This document shows positions 34,060-45,799 of a DNA stretch of 64,000 nucleotides, piece after piece. Position 1 is the first letter of the stretch. Every line of letters starts with the position of its first letter. The notes beneath the pieces are model-generated. The model had not been told where the DNA came from. It saw only the letters and a program-made list of their open reading frames with translations, and ran no database searches. The DNA comes from Alitta virens (lineage: Eukaryota; Annelida; Polychaeta; Phyllodocida; Nereididae): contig OW028582.1 in the NCBI GenBank assembly GCA_932294295.1, positions 7,064,188 to 7,128,187 on the forward strand. Reading direction: 5' to 3'. The translations under genes and the position numbers were made by a program.

Positions 34060-36650
34060 CTTTTTCACTTCCAAAATATAAAATAAACAATAAATCATTA
34101 CTGCGACTTGAAAAGTAATATGGACAATTAAAATTCTTGTTCAGGGGTAGAATATGTTTGTTGACAGTTATTTGCTTATATGGCGTTACTGTCTCAACCT
34201 GTTTGTGTTTGTGTTCTCATCCATTCAGCGTTTTTTCTCCCTTTTTTTGTATTATTTTTTTTTATTTAATGTAAAAATAAATATAATGCATGTTTACAAA
34301 CATTCTGCAAAAATAGTCATATTATAAAAGCATGTCCAACTTCAAACCATAATAAATTACTTTTGGTTATCTTATATTTTGACAGTCTTCTCTTTTATCA
34401 TCAGGCTGTTGGAGAAAACGAATAAATACAATAGGAAAAACAACTGTTACTTTCTTTTTGTTTCTTTTTTATTATTTTTTGGCAATTGAGAGGTGTCATA
34501 TTACCCTGATAATATGCCAATTAGATTAACACTGAACTGGTTGGGCCGACGTCGAACTGAAGTTGAATGTTATAAATCTGAATATCATTTACAAATTTAG
34601 CTTTATGATAAATACCCCAAAAATGTTTACGATATGTGTACACTCTTGCAATAATAACATTTGTTAGCCGCATGCATTACAGGCAACCCGTTTGACAACT
34701 ATAGCTTTCTGTTCACTCTTTTTTGCTTGGATGAGAAAATGCACTTGTCCGTCCCACCCCGTGCACAAATGGTCAAGTCTACTAAATGGTTATTGACTTC
34801 TTGTGAGGTCAGCAGCTTCCAGTGGACCTTTTAGGACAATGAATGTAGAGCAGTGAGATTGAATTGAAATGTGAATGGCTTTGAATACATACATGTATAA
34901 CTATGATGTTCAAGTGGGCGACGGAAAGTTATGTTATATATAATGTTGAGTTTGCAATTAATATTATCCCTGATAAAGTAATTTATTAGCTTGTTATTTT
35001 TACATTTATTGCTTGAATTCCCTTAAAAGGACACAGGCATCCAAAAACTGTCTGAACGGTTTAACCGTCCATGTCCAAAACTTGCCAACCAAAACAAAAT
35101 AAATAAAATCCACCCAAAAGGTTCTCGGTTTAGTTCTTGTGGGTTCAATGACCTCCAATCGTTGCTTGGCCTTTTGTGTCGAGCATTACTTTGAAAATCC
35201 TTGGCTCCTCATAACAAGGGCAGTAAAGGGGCCGAGGGATGTACGAATACTCGTGTTAATCCGTAAAATGCTCGTAGTCCCTCCAGATCACTTATGAATA
35301 TCTGAGGAGAGGGCAAAACTTAAAAAATTTGGCAGACGCTCGACGAGTAAAATGGTTTACCTTCTTACTGGAATCACTGTGTTAACGGTTGGCGAGTGAT
35401 CTACTGAGCCATTGGCGGCCACTCGTTCTCACTCGCGGGTACACAGGGGAGGCTGGTCATTCGTGCATACTCGCCATCCACTCGTGTTCACTCTTGGAAC
35501 GCTCTTGAACCATTGACTGTCACACTGCATGTATCTGGGCTGGTTTTATCAATAAGCCTGTTAAATATATCCTGGAATCAAATTTGTAATTTCCTGGTTT
35601 CATATATAGGATGATTAAGTCAATTAGATTGTACAATGCAACACATATAATGACTGATATTATGTGAGTTCAAGCTGATATGGGAAATATCCTCATGATA
35701 AGAAAAGTGAGCCAGTTGTGCGTCAGAGATATACGGTACTATTGACACTCGTATTTGAATGTTAACAATTTTGTTAACAAACCAATTTAAGTGTCGATAA
35801 TACTCGCCCTGTCGATACAACCATCCTTTACGTTACAGTTCAATCCCAATTTAAGAACACATCATTACGTTGACTTTACCTCAAAGTTAAGATCAACGAA
35901 TAGTGGGCATTGTGGTCCAATTTACATGCAGCTGACTAACACCAGTGGTTCATCGTATTACAGCTGAATTCATAGACTTGGAAAACTACACTACAGATGA
36001 CATCACGTGAATTCAGGACTCCCCATCTCCAGGATATTCACACCAAAAATGCTACGTGCAAAAATCAGGTTCCTTTAATATTTCTAGCCTAAAAGACTGC
36101 AAACAAATCAAACATTTCTAGCATATGTTTTTGAAACAAGGAAATCAAGAATTGGTGTATTGAATACGTGTCCCTATATATATATATATCACTCACTTAG
36201 CAGAGCAATATTTGAGAATACTTACAAATATTTGAACAGATTCGGAACTGCATGGCACAGAATTTGATGTTACAACATTTATGGCTGGGTGTACACTCTA
36301 GAGGTTCCGTGAATTTGAGATGACACACTGATTGTCGTCACTAAAATGTTGAATGTTTCATACAGCCTCATGAATGAAGTATAGTTGTATTCTATGTTAA
36401 TATAAATTTATATTTATCACTCTCTCATGGTATTTTGCCAAATGAATGGAAATTGGCTCCATAATGAAAAACCTTTCTAGCCTAAAAGACTTTCGTCTGC
36501 AAACAAATCAAAAATTTCTGTCGGGTGTAGCATATGTCTTGCCTCAGCATGGACACTGAGTACAAGGGACGCCAATTAAACATGGTATCATGCCAATCTG
36601 AGCGAACGGATTAACTAACAATAATATATTTTATCTGTTTTAATTTCGCT
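34060..36650. other. No gene recognised
   Basis: AT-rich. GC-richer words with repeated ACTCG (35240-35500) recall the foldback family but have no 21-base period. A block with TTTCTAGCCTAAAAGACT and GCAAACAAATCAAA occurs twice (about 36083 and 36474). Confidence 0.35.
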
Positions 36651-36654
36651 TTAT

Positions 36655-36760
36655 TAGAACTGGAGAAAACGAATGTGATACAGGAAGCAATACGTTCATC
36701 TATTTGTGTGGTGTTCCCCAAGGAGCCATCCTGTATTTAATTTAAAAGACACATCATTTG
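36655..36760 (+). mobile_element. Short LINE RT fragment with GVPQG motif
   Basis: The plus strand reads CGVPQGAILYLI, the motif B segment (GVPQGSILGPLLF) of LINE reverse transcriptases, preceded by a degenerate stretch. It is only about 100 bases long. Confidence 0.5.
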
Positions 36761-36954
36761 ACAAAAACATTGTCTAACTGAAAACAAACTTGTGTGACTG
36801 GTTCCTTTGAGCAATATATATATTTAATTCACTATTTTCTCTCAAGACAAACAACGACAAATATGAATATTTAATTCAATTTTTTAGAACTGAAAAAAAA
36901 AAACATCTACAGGATCTGTGTGAGCATTAGACCTTTCTTATCAACTTATTGTTT

Positions 36955-37245
36955 TTTTCCAAAAACATTTGAAATTGCAGGTAAAATAAAAATAGGTCTA
37001 TAATTATCTAATAAATTATCATTCTCTTTAAATATTGGTTTTACTTCAGCAATTTTCAATTTATCCGGAAAATGTGATGGATTAGTTTATTATACAAGTC
37101 ACTGGTTTACTAACTTCATATTTGATTTGTTGTAGGAGAACTGTCGAGATTTTATCAATTCCAGAACTTGTTTTAGGCCTCAATGTATTGATTTTGAGAA
37201 TTTGTCCATTACTGAGTATATTTTCAAGAATGTCACATAAATAAC
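36955..37245 (-). mobile_element. LINE reverse transcriptase N-terminal fragment
   Basis: On the minus strand LRPKTSSGIDKISTVLLQQI and KYEVSKPVTCIIN are followed, after a frame change near 37080, by KLKIAEVKPIFKENDNLLDN and YRPIFILPAISNVFGK. These are RT blocks 0 to 2 of a Jockey/CR1-type LINE. The copy stops before the catalytic motifs. Confidence 0.8.
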
Positions 37246-37605
37246 TATACACAGCACCAGGTAATGAACTGATAATAAATATATGTATCTTTGAGCACCT
37301 AGTACAATTAACACAACTGGTAATACTGATATATAATAAGCACCTATCATGAAGGGTTGGAAAAAAGAAAGAAAAAAAAGAAAGCAAGATGACATACAAT
37401 TCAGTCTACACATAAAAGTAAATACAATAAACAAGATATGTACAAAAAATTAAACACACACACGCATATATATACAAATGACGATCCAAACACTTTGAAA
37501 CAGCTTTTTCAATGTGCCACCAACCACTCTGATAGGTCCAGGAGGTAATGGACAATTTACCTAACTAGCCAATTTCTAGCACTATGATAATTGACAACCT
37601 AATAC

Positions 37606-38110
37606 TTATGTTTTACGGTCCAATTTTAATGCAATTTTTAAGAATTTTCCAAGGGCAAAGTTTAAGTTAGTATCTTTACTTGTTAATATTAGAAGGAATT
37701 GTTCAGATGGGTTAAGAACAAAGAAGTTATCAATACATTTACATACTATATCAAATAGGTTATTGCGAATGGCATTAAATTGTTCACAGATCATTAGGCA
37801 ATGAAATTCATCTTCAACTTGATTAAGATTGCATTTTTCACAAGTTCTTTCCTCAGCGGGTACAAATGGGCCTTTGTGCCTACCTAATTCAATATTTAAG
37901 TTGTGAGAGCTCAGCCTGAAACGCACTATATTACAATAAATTGATTTAGGAAAGTCATGATACAAATAGGGTTCTATTCGAATATCTTTCTTGAATATTT
38001 TATAAGTTCTTAGTTTGGGGTTACGTATTGCACTCATGATATTTTAAAACATCTACATTGAAGTCTCCGCATATAATTAAATCACCTGTTAACGGTTTTA
38101 CAATTCATTC
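37606..38110 (-). mobile_element. Mosaic LINE: endonuclease motif joined to the C-terminal region
   Basis: A minus-strand open frame of 143 codons (37606-38037) reads NPKLRYKIFKKDIR-like sequence, then FRLSSHNLNIELGRHKGPFV, ERTCEKCNLNQVEDEFHCLM and ICEQF. This is the cysteine-containing C-terminal region of LINE ORF2. Immediately upstream on the same strand, at about 38036-38095, lies GDLIICGDFNVDVLKYH, the catalytic GDFN block of the APE-type endonuclease. The whole reverse transcriptase that should separate them is missing, so the copy is internally deleted or a chimera. The 143-codon frame is unusually intact for this window. Confidence 0.75.
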
Positions 38111-38373
38111 AAATTCTTCATTGAAGCAAATATAACTAAAAAAGATTGTAATGGGGAGTGGTCTATACTTCCTAATGTTAATTTGATATTTCTAGGAAGA
38201 CTATGCTGCATACAAATAGACCCTCCTATGTAGTATTATATACACTTTATTCGAGATCTTTTCAAATATATTGCAAGTTCTCCATGAGATGCAAAAACAT
38301 TGCGAAAAAATTAAGTTCACTGTTTTAAAAATTGGATCATCTGCACCATCAAATCAAGCATCTGGTAATGACA

Positions 38374-38450
38374 GATACATAGATAGATAGATAGATAGAT
38401 AGATAGACAGATAGATATCTGTCTGTCTACCTGTCTATCTACCTATCTTC
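38374..38450. repeat. GATA/GACA microsatellite with inverted partner
   Basis: A run of ATAG/ACAG units is followed at once by CTGTCTGTCTACCTGTCTAT-type sequence, its rough inverse, so the locus could form a hairpin. Confidence 0.8.
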
Positions 38451-39022
38451 CTGCCCTCTCAGCTAGGCTCCGAAGATATGACCAATAAGGGGTTTTTTTG
38501 GTTTTTTTTTAACATTTCATTTTTGGGACAGGTAGATTAAGTCAAGTGTGGGGGAGGGGAGCTAATATTGGCCTTAAGGATCAACGAAATTAAGCCTCGT
38601 AATATAAAAATGAAAATTAAAAAGACTGCTTAGTATTATTGGTGATGGATATTGCCCCCCCCCCCCCCCCCAAATCCAAAATCCTGGATCCACCACAACA
38701 TAACACAAGCTGATTAAGATAGTTTAACCAGATACATTTTATAGGCACTCAGTACTCATGTTACGCATCATGGCTTCAACTCAACCTGGTTTCTTGGAGG
38801 CAAATTGCTTCAAATTCACAATTATGTTCTTTTAAGAGATCAGTGTATTCTAGTAATTCATTTTGCATTTAAACTTTGTATATTGAGGCGCATGCATTTG
38901 AACACATTTCTTGTGGATTTCAAAACATTTATCATCATTACTTGATCAAAATAAGGTAAATGCTGTAGTATTTGTTCTATGTCATTTGCCTCTAAATTGA
39001 TATTTCAAAGAGTTAGCATTGA

Positions 39023-39178
39023 TACATGGCCAATTGTGCCATGTGCGTTTTCCATGCATTTGGATAAACGCATGGAAAACGCATGGTTTTTGCCTCATTA
39101 TAGTTTGCTAACAACCATGCGACTTTCCATGCCTTTATCCTTCTCATGGGAAACGCATGTGGCACATATGGCCATGTA
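39023..39178. mobile_element. TACATGGCCA-ended palindromic MITE, copy 4
   Basis: It begins TACATGGCCAATTGTGCC and ends GGCACATATGGCCATGTA. It is 156 bp, with the same ACGCATGG words as the copies at 13417, 29164 and 32796. It is the most complete copy in the window. Confidence 0.8.
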
Positions 39179-39689
39179 CCCCCAATATTTCTTAGTATTT
39201 CATAATCAATCGTCATGCTATATGAAAAGTAATGACTTGATAAGTGTGAATGTGATAAAGAATTGGGAAGAAAAATAGAAAAAAATAGATTGTGGAAATA
39301 AATTGTTTAGACAAACCAATCTAGCATTGTCTAGCTTTTAAAGTTTTTATTCAGTTTCAGAGATGAAATGCATGTATACTTTCATTGCACTGAACTTCTA
39401 GAAAAAAGATAAAAATAACTCGCTCATGTAGCCGAAATGACCTTGGGAGTGTTCAGGTAATTTATGATCGTCCAAATTCATGATGCAATCAGTAACATAA
39501 ATGTAAATTCTTTACTTTGAGCCACCGAGAGTCCCTGTGTACGCCTATCTGTTGTATAGAAATGATAACTTAGAAACTAGGAAGTAATGCTTGTCTTAAT
39601 ATCGTGAATGTGTTTGGGTGTGTGAATGACTCATCCTGAATATTTGAATACCAAGTTTGAAAAGGTAGATCATAGTTACAATACAAGGC

Positions 39690-40010
39690 AATTTGTTAAC
39701 CTCAATGTCACACGATGCAGCACAAAAATGGATCAACATTTAGAGGTGCTAGCTTTTTTAATACTCTGCCTACCTCTATAAATACGTCTTCTTGTCTTAA
39801 CATTTTTAAAACAAATCTTTTAAAGTATATCCTAAATCAACGGTTTTAAGTATTACGCGCTTTTATTATATTTTTATTGTCCTTTTCTATCGTTTTATTA
39901 TCGTGTGCCCTAGTTTTTAATATTATTGTTATGTATTGAAAACCAGTTAGACACTGAATAAGCCACCCTGCTAAAATAAAAGCATTTGGACTTTGACTTT
40001 GACTTGAGAT
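39690..40010 (+). mobile_element. LINE C-terminus, 3' UTR and short tandem tail
   Basis: The plus strand encodes FRGASFFNTLPTSINTSSCL and NIFKTNLLKYILNQRF, ending TAA at 39849. This is the typical last segment of Jockey/CR1-like ORF2 (G-x-x-WN-LP--I). About 110 bases later an AATAAA is followed by GGACTTTGACTTTGACTTG, a short-unit repeat tail of the kind found at CR1/L2-type 3' ends. Upstream sequence is frameshifted and the copy is 5'-truncated. Confidence 0.75.
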
Positions 40011-40189
40011 ATCAGTTTATGAAAGATTTATTCTCATGAAGGGCTATGTTTATTGAATTTGCTTCAAATTACAAAAAGGCTAACGATAACACAGTGACCT
40101 GGCTCTTGTGCACCTACTCTTTTATCAAGCCTTTTCTTGCCATTATATTTTACCACTAAGAAAATTATTTCGTTGAGGTTTTCATCAGT

Positions 40190-40375
40190 GGTGGATTAAG
40201 GGGAGGGGGGGGGGGGCTTTGGGGTTGCAACCCTACCCCCCCCCCCCCCCTCCTCCTTGGCCTATTGCATTTTAATTAAAAGACATATTCATTAGTCCCG
40301 CAACACATTTTAATTTGTCAACCCCCCCCCCCTTGAAATAGTTTCTGGATCCAGGACCTAAAAATTCGGATTATT
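40190..40375. mobile_element. Possible hAT-like MITE with long G and C runs
   Basis: CAGTGGTGGATTAAGGGG followed by long G and C runs resembles a hAT-type end. The far side (TTTCTGGATCCAGGACC) is not a clean inverse, so the element is probably damaged. It is non-coding. Confidence 0.35.
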
Positions 40376-40999
40376 AACCACTAGATAAATCTGTTTATAT
40401 ATAGATAATAATAATGCATACAGTATCGAAATACTCGGTTTTCAGTGCATATGGTTTCCTGGTATATTACACATATGTATAAAGGTCTATTCCAAGGGCA
40501 GCTAATAGATAATATACAGATACATCCTAAAACATGCAGATCATGCAATATAGAAGCTCCCATGGTGTCACTTTAGAACTGTTTTTATGGCAAATTGATA
40601 CAGCCTATATCTTGAATTTATTATGTGTGCAACCATGCGTATGACCTAGTTTAAATAATTGCGCTCGACTTTCTTGTCCGCAAGTTTGGTTGTTTTTTGC
40701 TTCTAAAATTCTTTTATATAAAAATCCAAGTCAATATCATCTTATTGCCATATGCATTCAATACACAAAAGTCTCGGATCCTTTACACAAAAGTTTACCC
40801 CCCCCCCCCCCCTCCTCTTTGGCATCAAATAATACCAAAACAGCTGTGTATTGAGCTCATAGATCAAAGAATATAACAAACAGATTATCAAAACTTAAAT
40901 ATAATTTTTCAACTGTCATTGCAAAGTAAGGGGAATGCTAAGTAAGAGAATGTAACAACAAAATTCTTAGATTTTTTTTTTAAAGATTTTCTATTTGTT

Positions 41000-41745
41000 A
41001 TAAAAAAAAAAAAAAAGAGGATGAAACGGATATTAAAATGTAGTTTAAAAAGGGAAAGTACGAAAATTAAGATGTTATTTTTCAAAAGTTCACTTAGTAG
41101 GGTCAGTAGTGTCTTTGATATGGAGATTTGTAAAAGTAAGAATTCATTTTCATATTTATCTCTTGTTATGAAAATTTTATTATTGATGGCATGAAACCCC
41201 AAAAAGGCACAACTACACTATTTTAGGCATATTCTGGCAAATATGTTCTGCTCAAGAAATGAAAAAAAAAAAAATTCTTTGCAAAGTTTGTAAAACATAG
41301 CCGAGATACGTCATAAAGAATAATACTGTATGAAATTTCATTAGGGTAAGTGCATTAGTGTTAGCGTTTGGCTCCAGAAACACAATCTCAGGCTTTTTTT
41401 TCATATTTTCCATTATTAGAATAAAAAAAAGCATTCAATGAATGTCAAAATGAAGTTTGAAAAGTAAAGCAACAATAATTGAGATATGTTATTTGCAAAA
41501 TTTCACTCATGTGGGATTAATAGTGGCTGTGATATGGAGGATTGAAAAATGTGTAGGGTTTTCCCTTATTATAAAATTTCTATATTATTTATGGCCATGA
41601 TACCACCAAAAGGCACCACAAAGTTTAAGCATATTAAAACATAGCCGAGATATTTCAATGTGACTATCAAAAGGTCATATTCTATATATATCTAGAGTAT
41701 TTACTGTATGAAATTTCGTTAGGGTAAGTGCATTAATGGTAATAG
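41000..41745 (+). repeat. Two tandem copies of a dispersed repeat (about 360 bp each)
   Basis: Copies at about 41000-41362 and 41410-41745 share, in order, a GATATGGAG block, CATGAAACCCCAAAAAGGCAC or its variant, CATAGCCGAGATA, ACTGTATGAAATTTC and TTAGGGTAAGTGCATTA. A third copy is at about 45440-45745, and partial inverted copies are at 43166 and 44415. There are no coding signals and the repeat class is unknown. Confidence 0.6.
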
Positions 41746-41954
41746 TTCTGCTCTCGGAAACAAAAATGTTATGCCCCCCTCCTGCCGGCCCATTGGACGG
41801 ACAATGGTGATAACAATAACCCTCTTCGAAACTTCGTTCGTGCGAGAAAAAAAACTGTGCATTAAATGTTATGTATGCCATAATTATTCAAAGAAATTGG
41901 ATGCTTTAGCTTAATGTAACAAATGAATAGCAAAACATGAAAGATGAAACAATT

Positions 41955-42125
41955 TTTGGGAGGTAGTGGGTTCGAATCCCAAGAGAGGTTGCTTGCAAGG
42001 CGATTCTCTGACACCAATATTCGCATGTCATTTGAGAATCTAAGCTATTAGCCTGCAACAAGAATGTTCATGTAATTCCCCTCAAGGGGAGGATTGATCT
42101 AGTAAATGAAAGCAGTGGGAATGAA
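41955..42125 (+). mobile_element. SINE-like fragment with perfect Pol III B box
   Basis: GGTTCGAATCCC at about 41969 matches the B box consensus exactly, but no acceptor stem or good A box can be drawn upstream, so it is not a tRNA gene. The following 150 bases, ending before an (AT)n run, look like a SINE body. Confidence 0.4.
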
Positions 42126-43165
42126 TTGAAATATATATATATATATATATATAAATTAGGCTAAATGGCAGAAAAATGTAGTAAACAGTTGCAATAACTC
42201 CAATAGTGGACAGAGAACACAGGGGCACAATTGCAACTGACATTTAATATGAGCAATTAAGGCGTCGGTCTTGATTGCGTAGGCACAAAGCCAGTAAAGC
42301 AGCCAGCAAAAAAAAATATATATTTCAAAATGGCTGCCAGGACTTATCCCAGCATGCCTAATCAAACAAAACGGATTGCCTGGCAATCCAAAAAAGTTGT
42401 GAAACAGAGGAACTAAGTTTCCCTAGCGCTCATTTCATAAACAGATTTTAAGATATACCCACTGACAAATGTATCGCATAACCGTGCTTTCAACCTTGAC
42501 AAACAACGTCTAATAGTTTTTTTATTTTTATTACACTTTTCGTTTTTAATTCGTTTTTATGATCCTCTATTTAGCTTTAGTATACTGATAATGTAGTTGC
42601 GCTGTAGCTATGGTGTGGAAATCATTTTTATTTATTTATTTGATATGATGAAAATTAACAGAAAATTGAATTAATGTAACTCTCATCATATTAAATAAAA
42701 AAATAATAGAATAAATTAACAGTACCTGTCTTAGTGCCTACCCTTGTTTGCTGTTTTCCCCCGAGATATCTTTGCTGATGAAGCCTTTCCAGCGACTGCT
42801 AGTCACGCTGGTTGGATATATCACGCTCGCGTGCACTTTGACTACAAAATGACAAAACAAATTATAACCCTACCTTCTTCCTATTCATATATCTGCAATA
42901 ATTTTTTTTAAAAACTAGACTGTCCAAATATGAGTTTGATGGGAATGGTCTAATTTGTGGCATAAGCGAGGTTTCATCGCAGTTGTAAAATTCAAAGTTT
43001 GTTTCATCTCTCATGTTTGCTATATATCACTTGAAGAAGACCCAGTTTAAGGACTTAGCAATATTTGCCAACCCTTCCAAAGTTGTCGTGGAATGAGTGT
43101 GTAGGTGTGGCGAGGACCTACTTACCTAAAGTATTTGCAAACCACCGTCTACATTTTCACACCGT

Positions 43166-43322
43166 GAGCATAACTGTAACGCTAATGCACTTACGCTAAT
43201 GAAATTTTATACAGTAACACTCTATATGGCCTAGTGGTGCCTTGTGATAGCCACACTGACATATCTTGGCTATGTTTTACAAAATATGGAAAAATATTAT
43301 TTCTTGAGTGTTTATATAGTGT
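43166..43322 (-). repeat. 157-bp segment, copy A of an identical pair
   Basis: This segment (starting GAGCATAACTGTAACGCTAA) is identical base for base to 44415-44571. Part of it (TAATGCACTTACGCTAATGA) is the inverse of the dispersed repeat at 41 kb. Confidence 0.9.
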
Positions 43323-44414
43323 TAAAAAAAGTTATTTTTCAGTATGAATTTGTTTTCATGAAGTTGAGGTACCAAAGAATTACTGCATTTAATGTAAACC
43401 AGACACGTAATTGAGTAATGTACGTGTACCCTTACATGGTTTATTAATATTAATATTTTATTTGTAAATATACACTGTGTAATGAGTTCCCGTAATAGTT
43501 TTTAGGGTAAAATATTGTTAACACGGTATGCAGCAATCCAGCTGCATGCTACTATACAATTTACAGCTGAAGCAAAGAACATGGCAGTGTTTACCGAAAT
43601 ATGAATAATTGAATTGTATTCTTTCATTTCAAGATCTTTAATTATAAAGATTTTGCAACATTTATTTTCTCATTTTCAGAAGTTTTTTTTCGAAGAATTT
43701 GTTTTCATGAACTTATCAGTTTTTCTACTTCTATGTGCCCAACAGGTTGAGGCCGGTGCCAAATCTTACCATTGAGCACCAAACAATTTATTTTATTTTA
43801 CTTACTTATTTACATTTTTAAAATAGTATTAATCACTATATGTCCATATACGAAAAAAAAAAAGTAAATGCATATGGCAAGTTTTTGTATTTCTGGTCTT
43901 CTTATTTTATTTTAAATTGAACATTTCTGTAGTTAGATGACATATTGTAGATGTTTGAAAATTAATTGTTACTATATCAGCTAAATACAAAAATAGCAAT
44001 GCCAGTTTTCTGCAATTGTGGTTAACCATTTAATTTCATTTGAATTAGCTTGCTCTACTGATCACCACTTTATACGTTAGCCATATCATTATATATACCA
44101 TGACTTACCTTCCTCTACTTACAGCAACTGTTGTTATGCAAGTTAAGGCAATTTAAAAAATATAAATATAGACTCTACATTTTCCACCCTGCTGCTGTGA
44201 GCCAATCAAAATGCCTCATGGATGGCCACAGGGTATGCTGTAGAAGTGGTGAATACACTACTCACAAAAAGTTAGAAAAATTAAAACATAGGCTGCGCTG
44301 CAGCTAAACCCTCAGCAAATCCCACATAGCACACAGGTATCATAAAAATTGTCAAGTGCTCGTCCGACAGGCAGGACTTTCATTTCCAGAGCAGAACAAA
44401 CACTTTTGTTTCTA

Positions 44415-44571
44415 GAGCATAACTGTAACGCTAATGCACTTACGCTAATGAAATTTTATACAGTAACACTCTATATGGCCTAGTGGTGCCTTGTGATAGC
44501 CACACTGACATATCTTGGCTATGTTTTACAAAATATGGAAAAATATTATTTCTTGAGTGTTTATATAGTGT
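44415..44571 (-). repeat. 157-bp segment, copy B of an identical pair
   Basis: It is identical to 43166-43322, 1,249 bases upstream, in the same orientation. Flanking sequences differ on both sides. Confidence 0.9.
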
Positions 44572-45439
44572 GTGCAATAAACCGAAACAATTGCCACATG
44601 GCCTACATAGCCTGTTATGCAATGTCCAAGGTATTTTCATTATATTCTGTTAAATGTTAAATAATACAGTGTTCCCGTGGGTTATAATGTCTTGCATATA
44701 TCTTACTTATTAACAGCAATCCATTCTGTTCAGAGTAAAGCCAAGTGAGCATAAAAAGTATTGTCTATCCTTTTCCTGCCATTTAATTGTTCTGTTTCAA
44801 AGATTTTATGCACAATAAGGAGTATTCAGTTCGCTAGAATTATCAACACAATAGCATGTTCCCTTAACTAATCTACAACTAAGATTATCATTTATATGTC
44901 CAAAATAGTCATATAAGGGCTATGGAAATTATCCTAGGGAATATATATGAAATTCAGTAACATTGTTATGCATCATAAAGATTTATTTAAATAAATAAAG
45001 TCTAAATAAAAATAAATACAAGTCTTAAAGGTTTATTTTGTATTGAATGATTCAAGTACTCAACACACCCATTTTAATGCCTTTATAGGTCAAAATATGT
45101 TTTGCTCGCTGTTTACATTTAGCTGGCAACTGAAGGAACTATATATTATCAATTGCCATATTCCCTATGGCTTTTAAATTAGTATTTATAACCGAACACT
45201 TTACAGGTGTATATGAAGAAAACAATAATAAGTATTGGAGTCAAGTGAAAGTAATTTAGATCATTATGCGACTAATTATTATGAAATTGCTGATTATGAA
45301 CAAAAACTTTTGAATGGGTTGAGAATGGCAATACTATGGTAAAATATTTAATAATTGTATGCACATGAATTGAACATATTATGGCTGTCATTGCTAAGTA
45401 TATGAAGGAAGCATCAAAATGTTTAGCATTTTTGCCCAG

Positions 45440-45745
45440 ATTTTCCATTATTATAAAAAGAAAAGAAAACGAAGGATGAAACAAATGTCAAAATTAATGT
45501 TAAAAAGTGAAAGTACTATAATCTAGATATATCACTGGCAAAATTTTACTTATGTAATGATCATGGAGTCATTGATATGAGGGTTTGAAAGAGTACCAAA
45601 TTTTCATATTTTATTTATTGCATAAAATTATCTTTCATTAATGGTCATGAAACCCCAAAAATGTATCTCTACACTATTTTAGATTCCTATGAAGTTTTGT
45701 ATGCATGTTTTTTTAGGGTAAGTGCATTAGTGTTAAGAGTTCTGC
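45440..45745 (+). repeat. Third copy of the 41-kb dispersed repeat
   Basis: It shares the same block order as the copies at 41 kb, ending in TTAGGGTAAGTGCATTAGTG. It is diverged, with no coding potential. Confidence 0.55.
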
Positions 45746-45799
45746 ACCGAAATAAAGAAAGAGTAACACTGGCCATTCCGCCCATCAATTTTTTTAGAA

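Noticed and set aside
38374..38450. CRISPR-like repeat array
   Set aside because: It is a simple GATA/GACA microsatellite with no spacers, in a eukaryotic context. No CRISPR array is present in the window.
41960..41985. Perfect B box as evidence for a tRNA gene
   Set aside because: No acceptor stem or A box at the right distance, so it was kept only as a SINE-like fragment.
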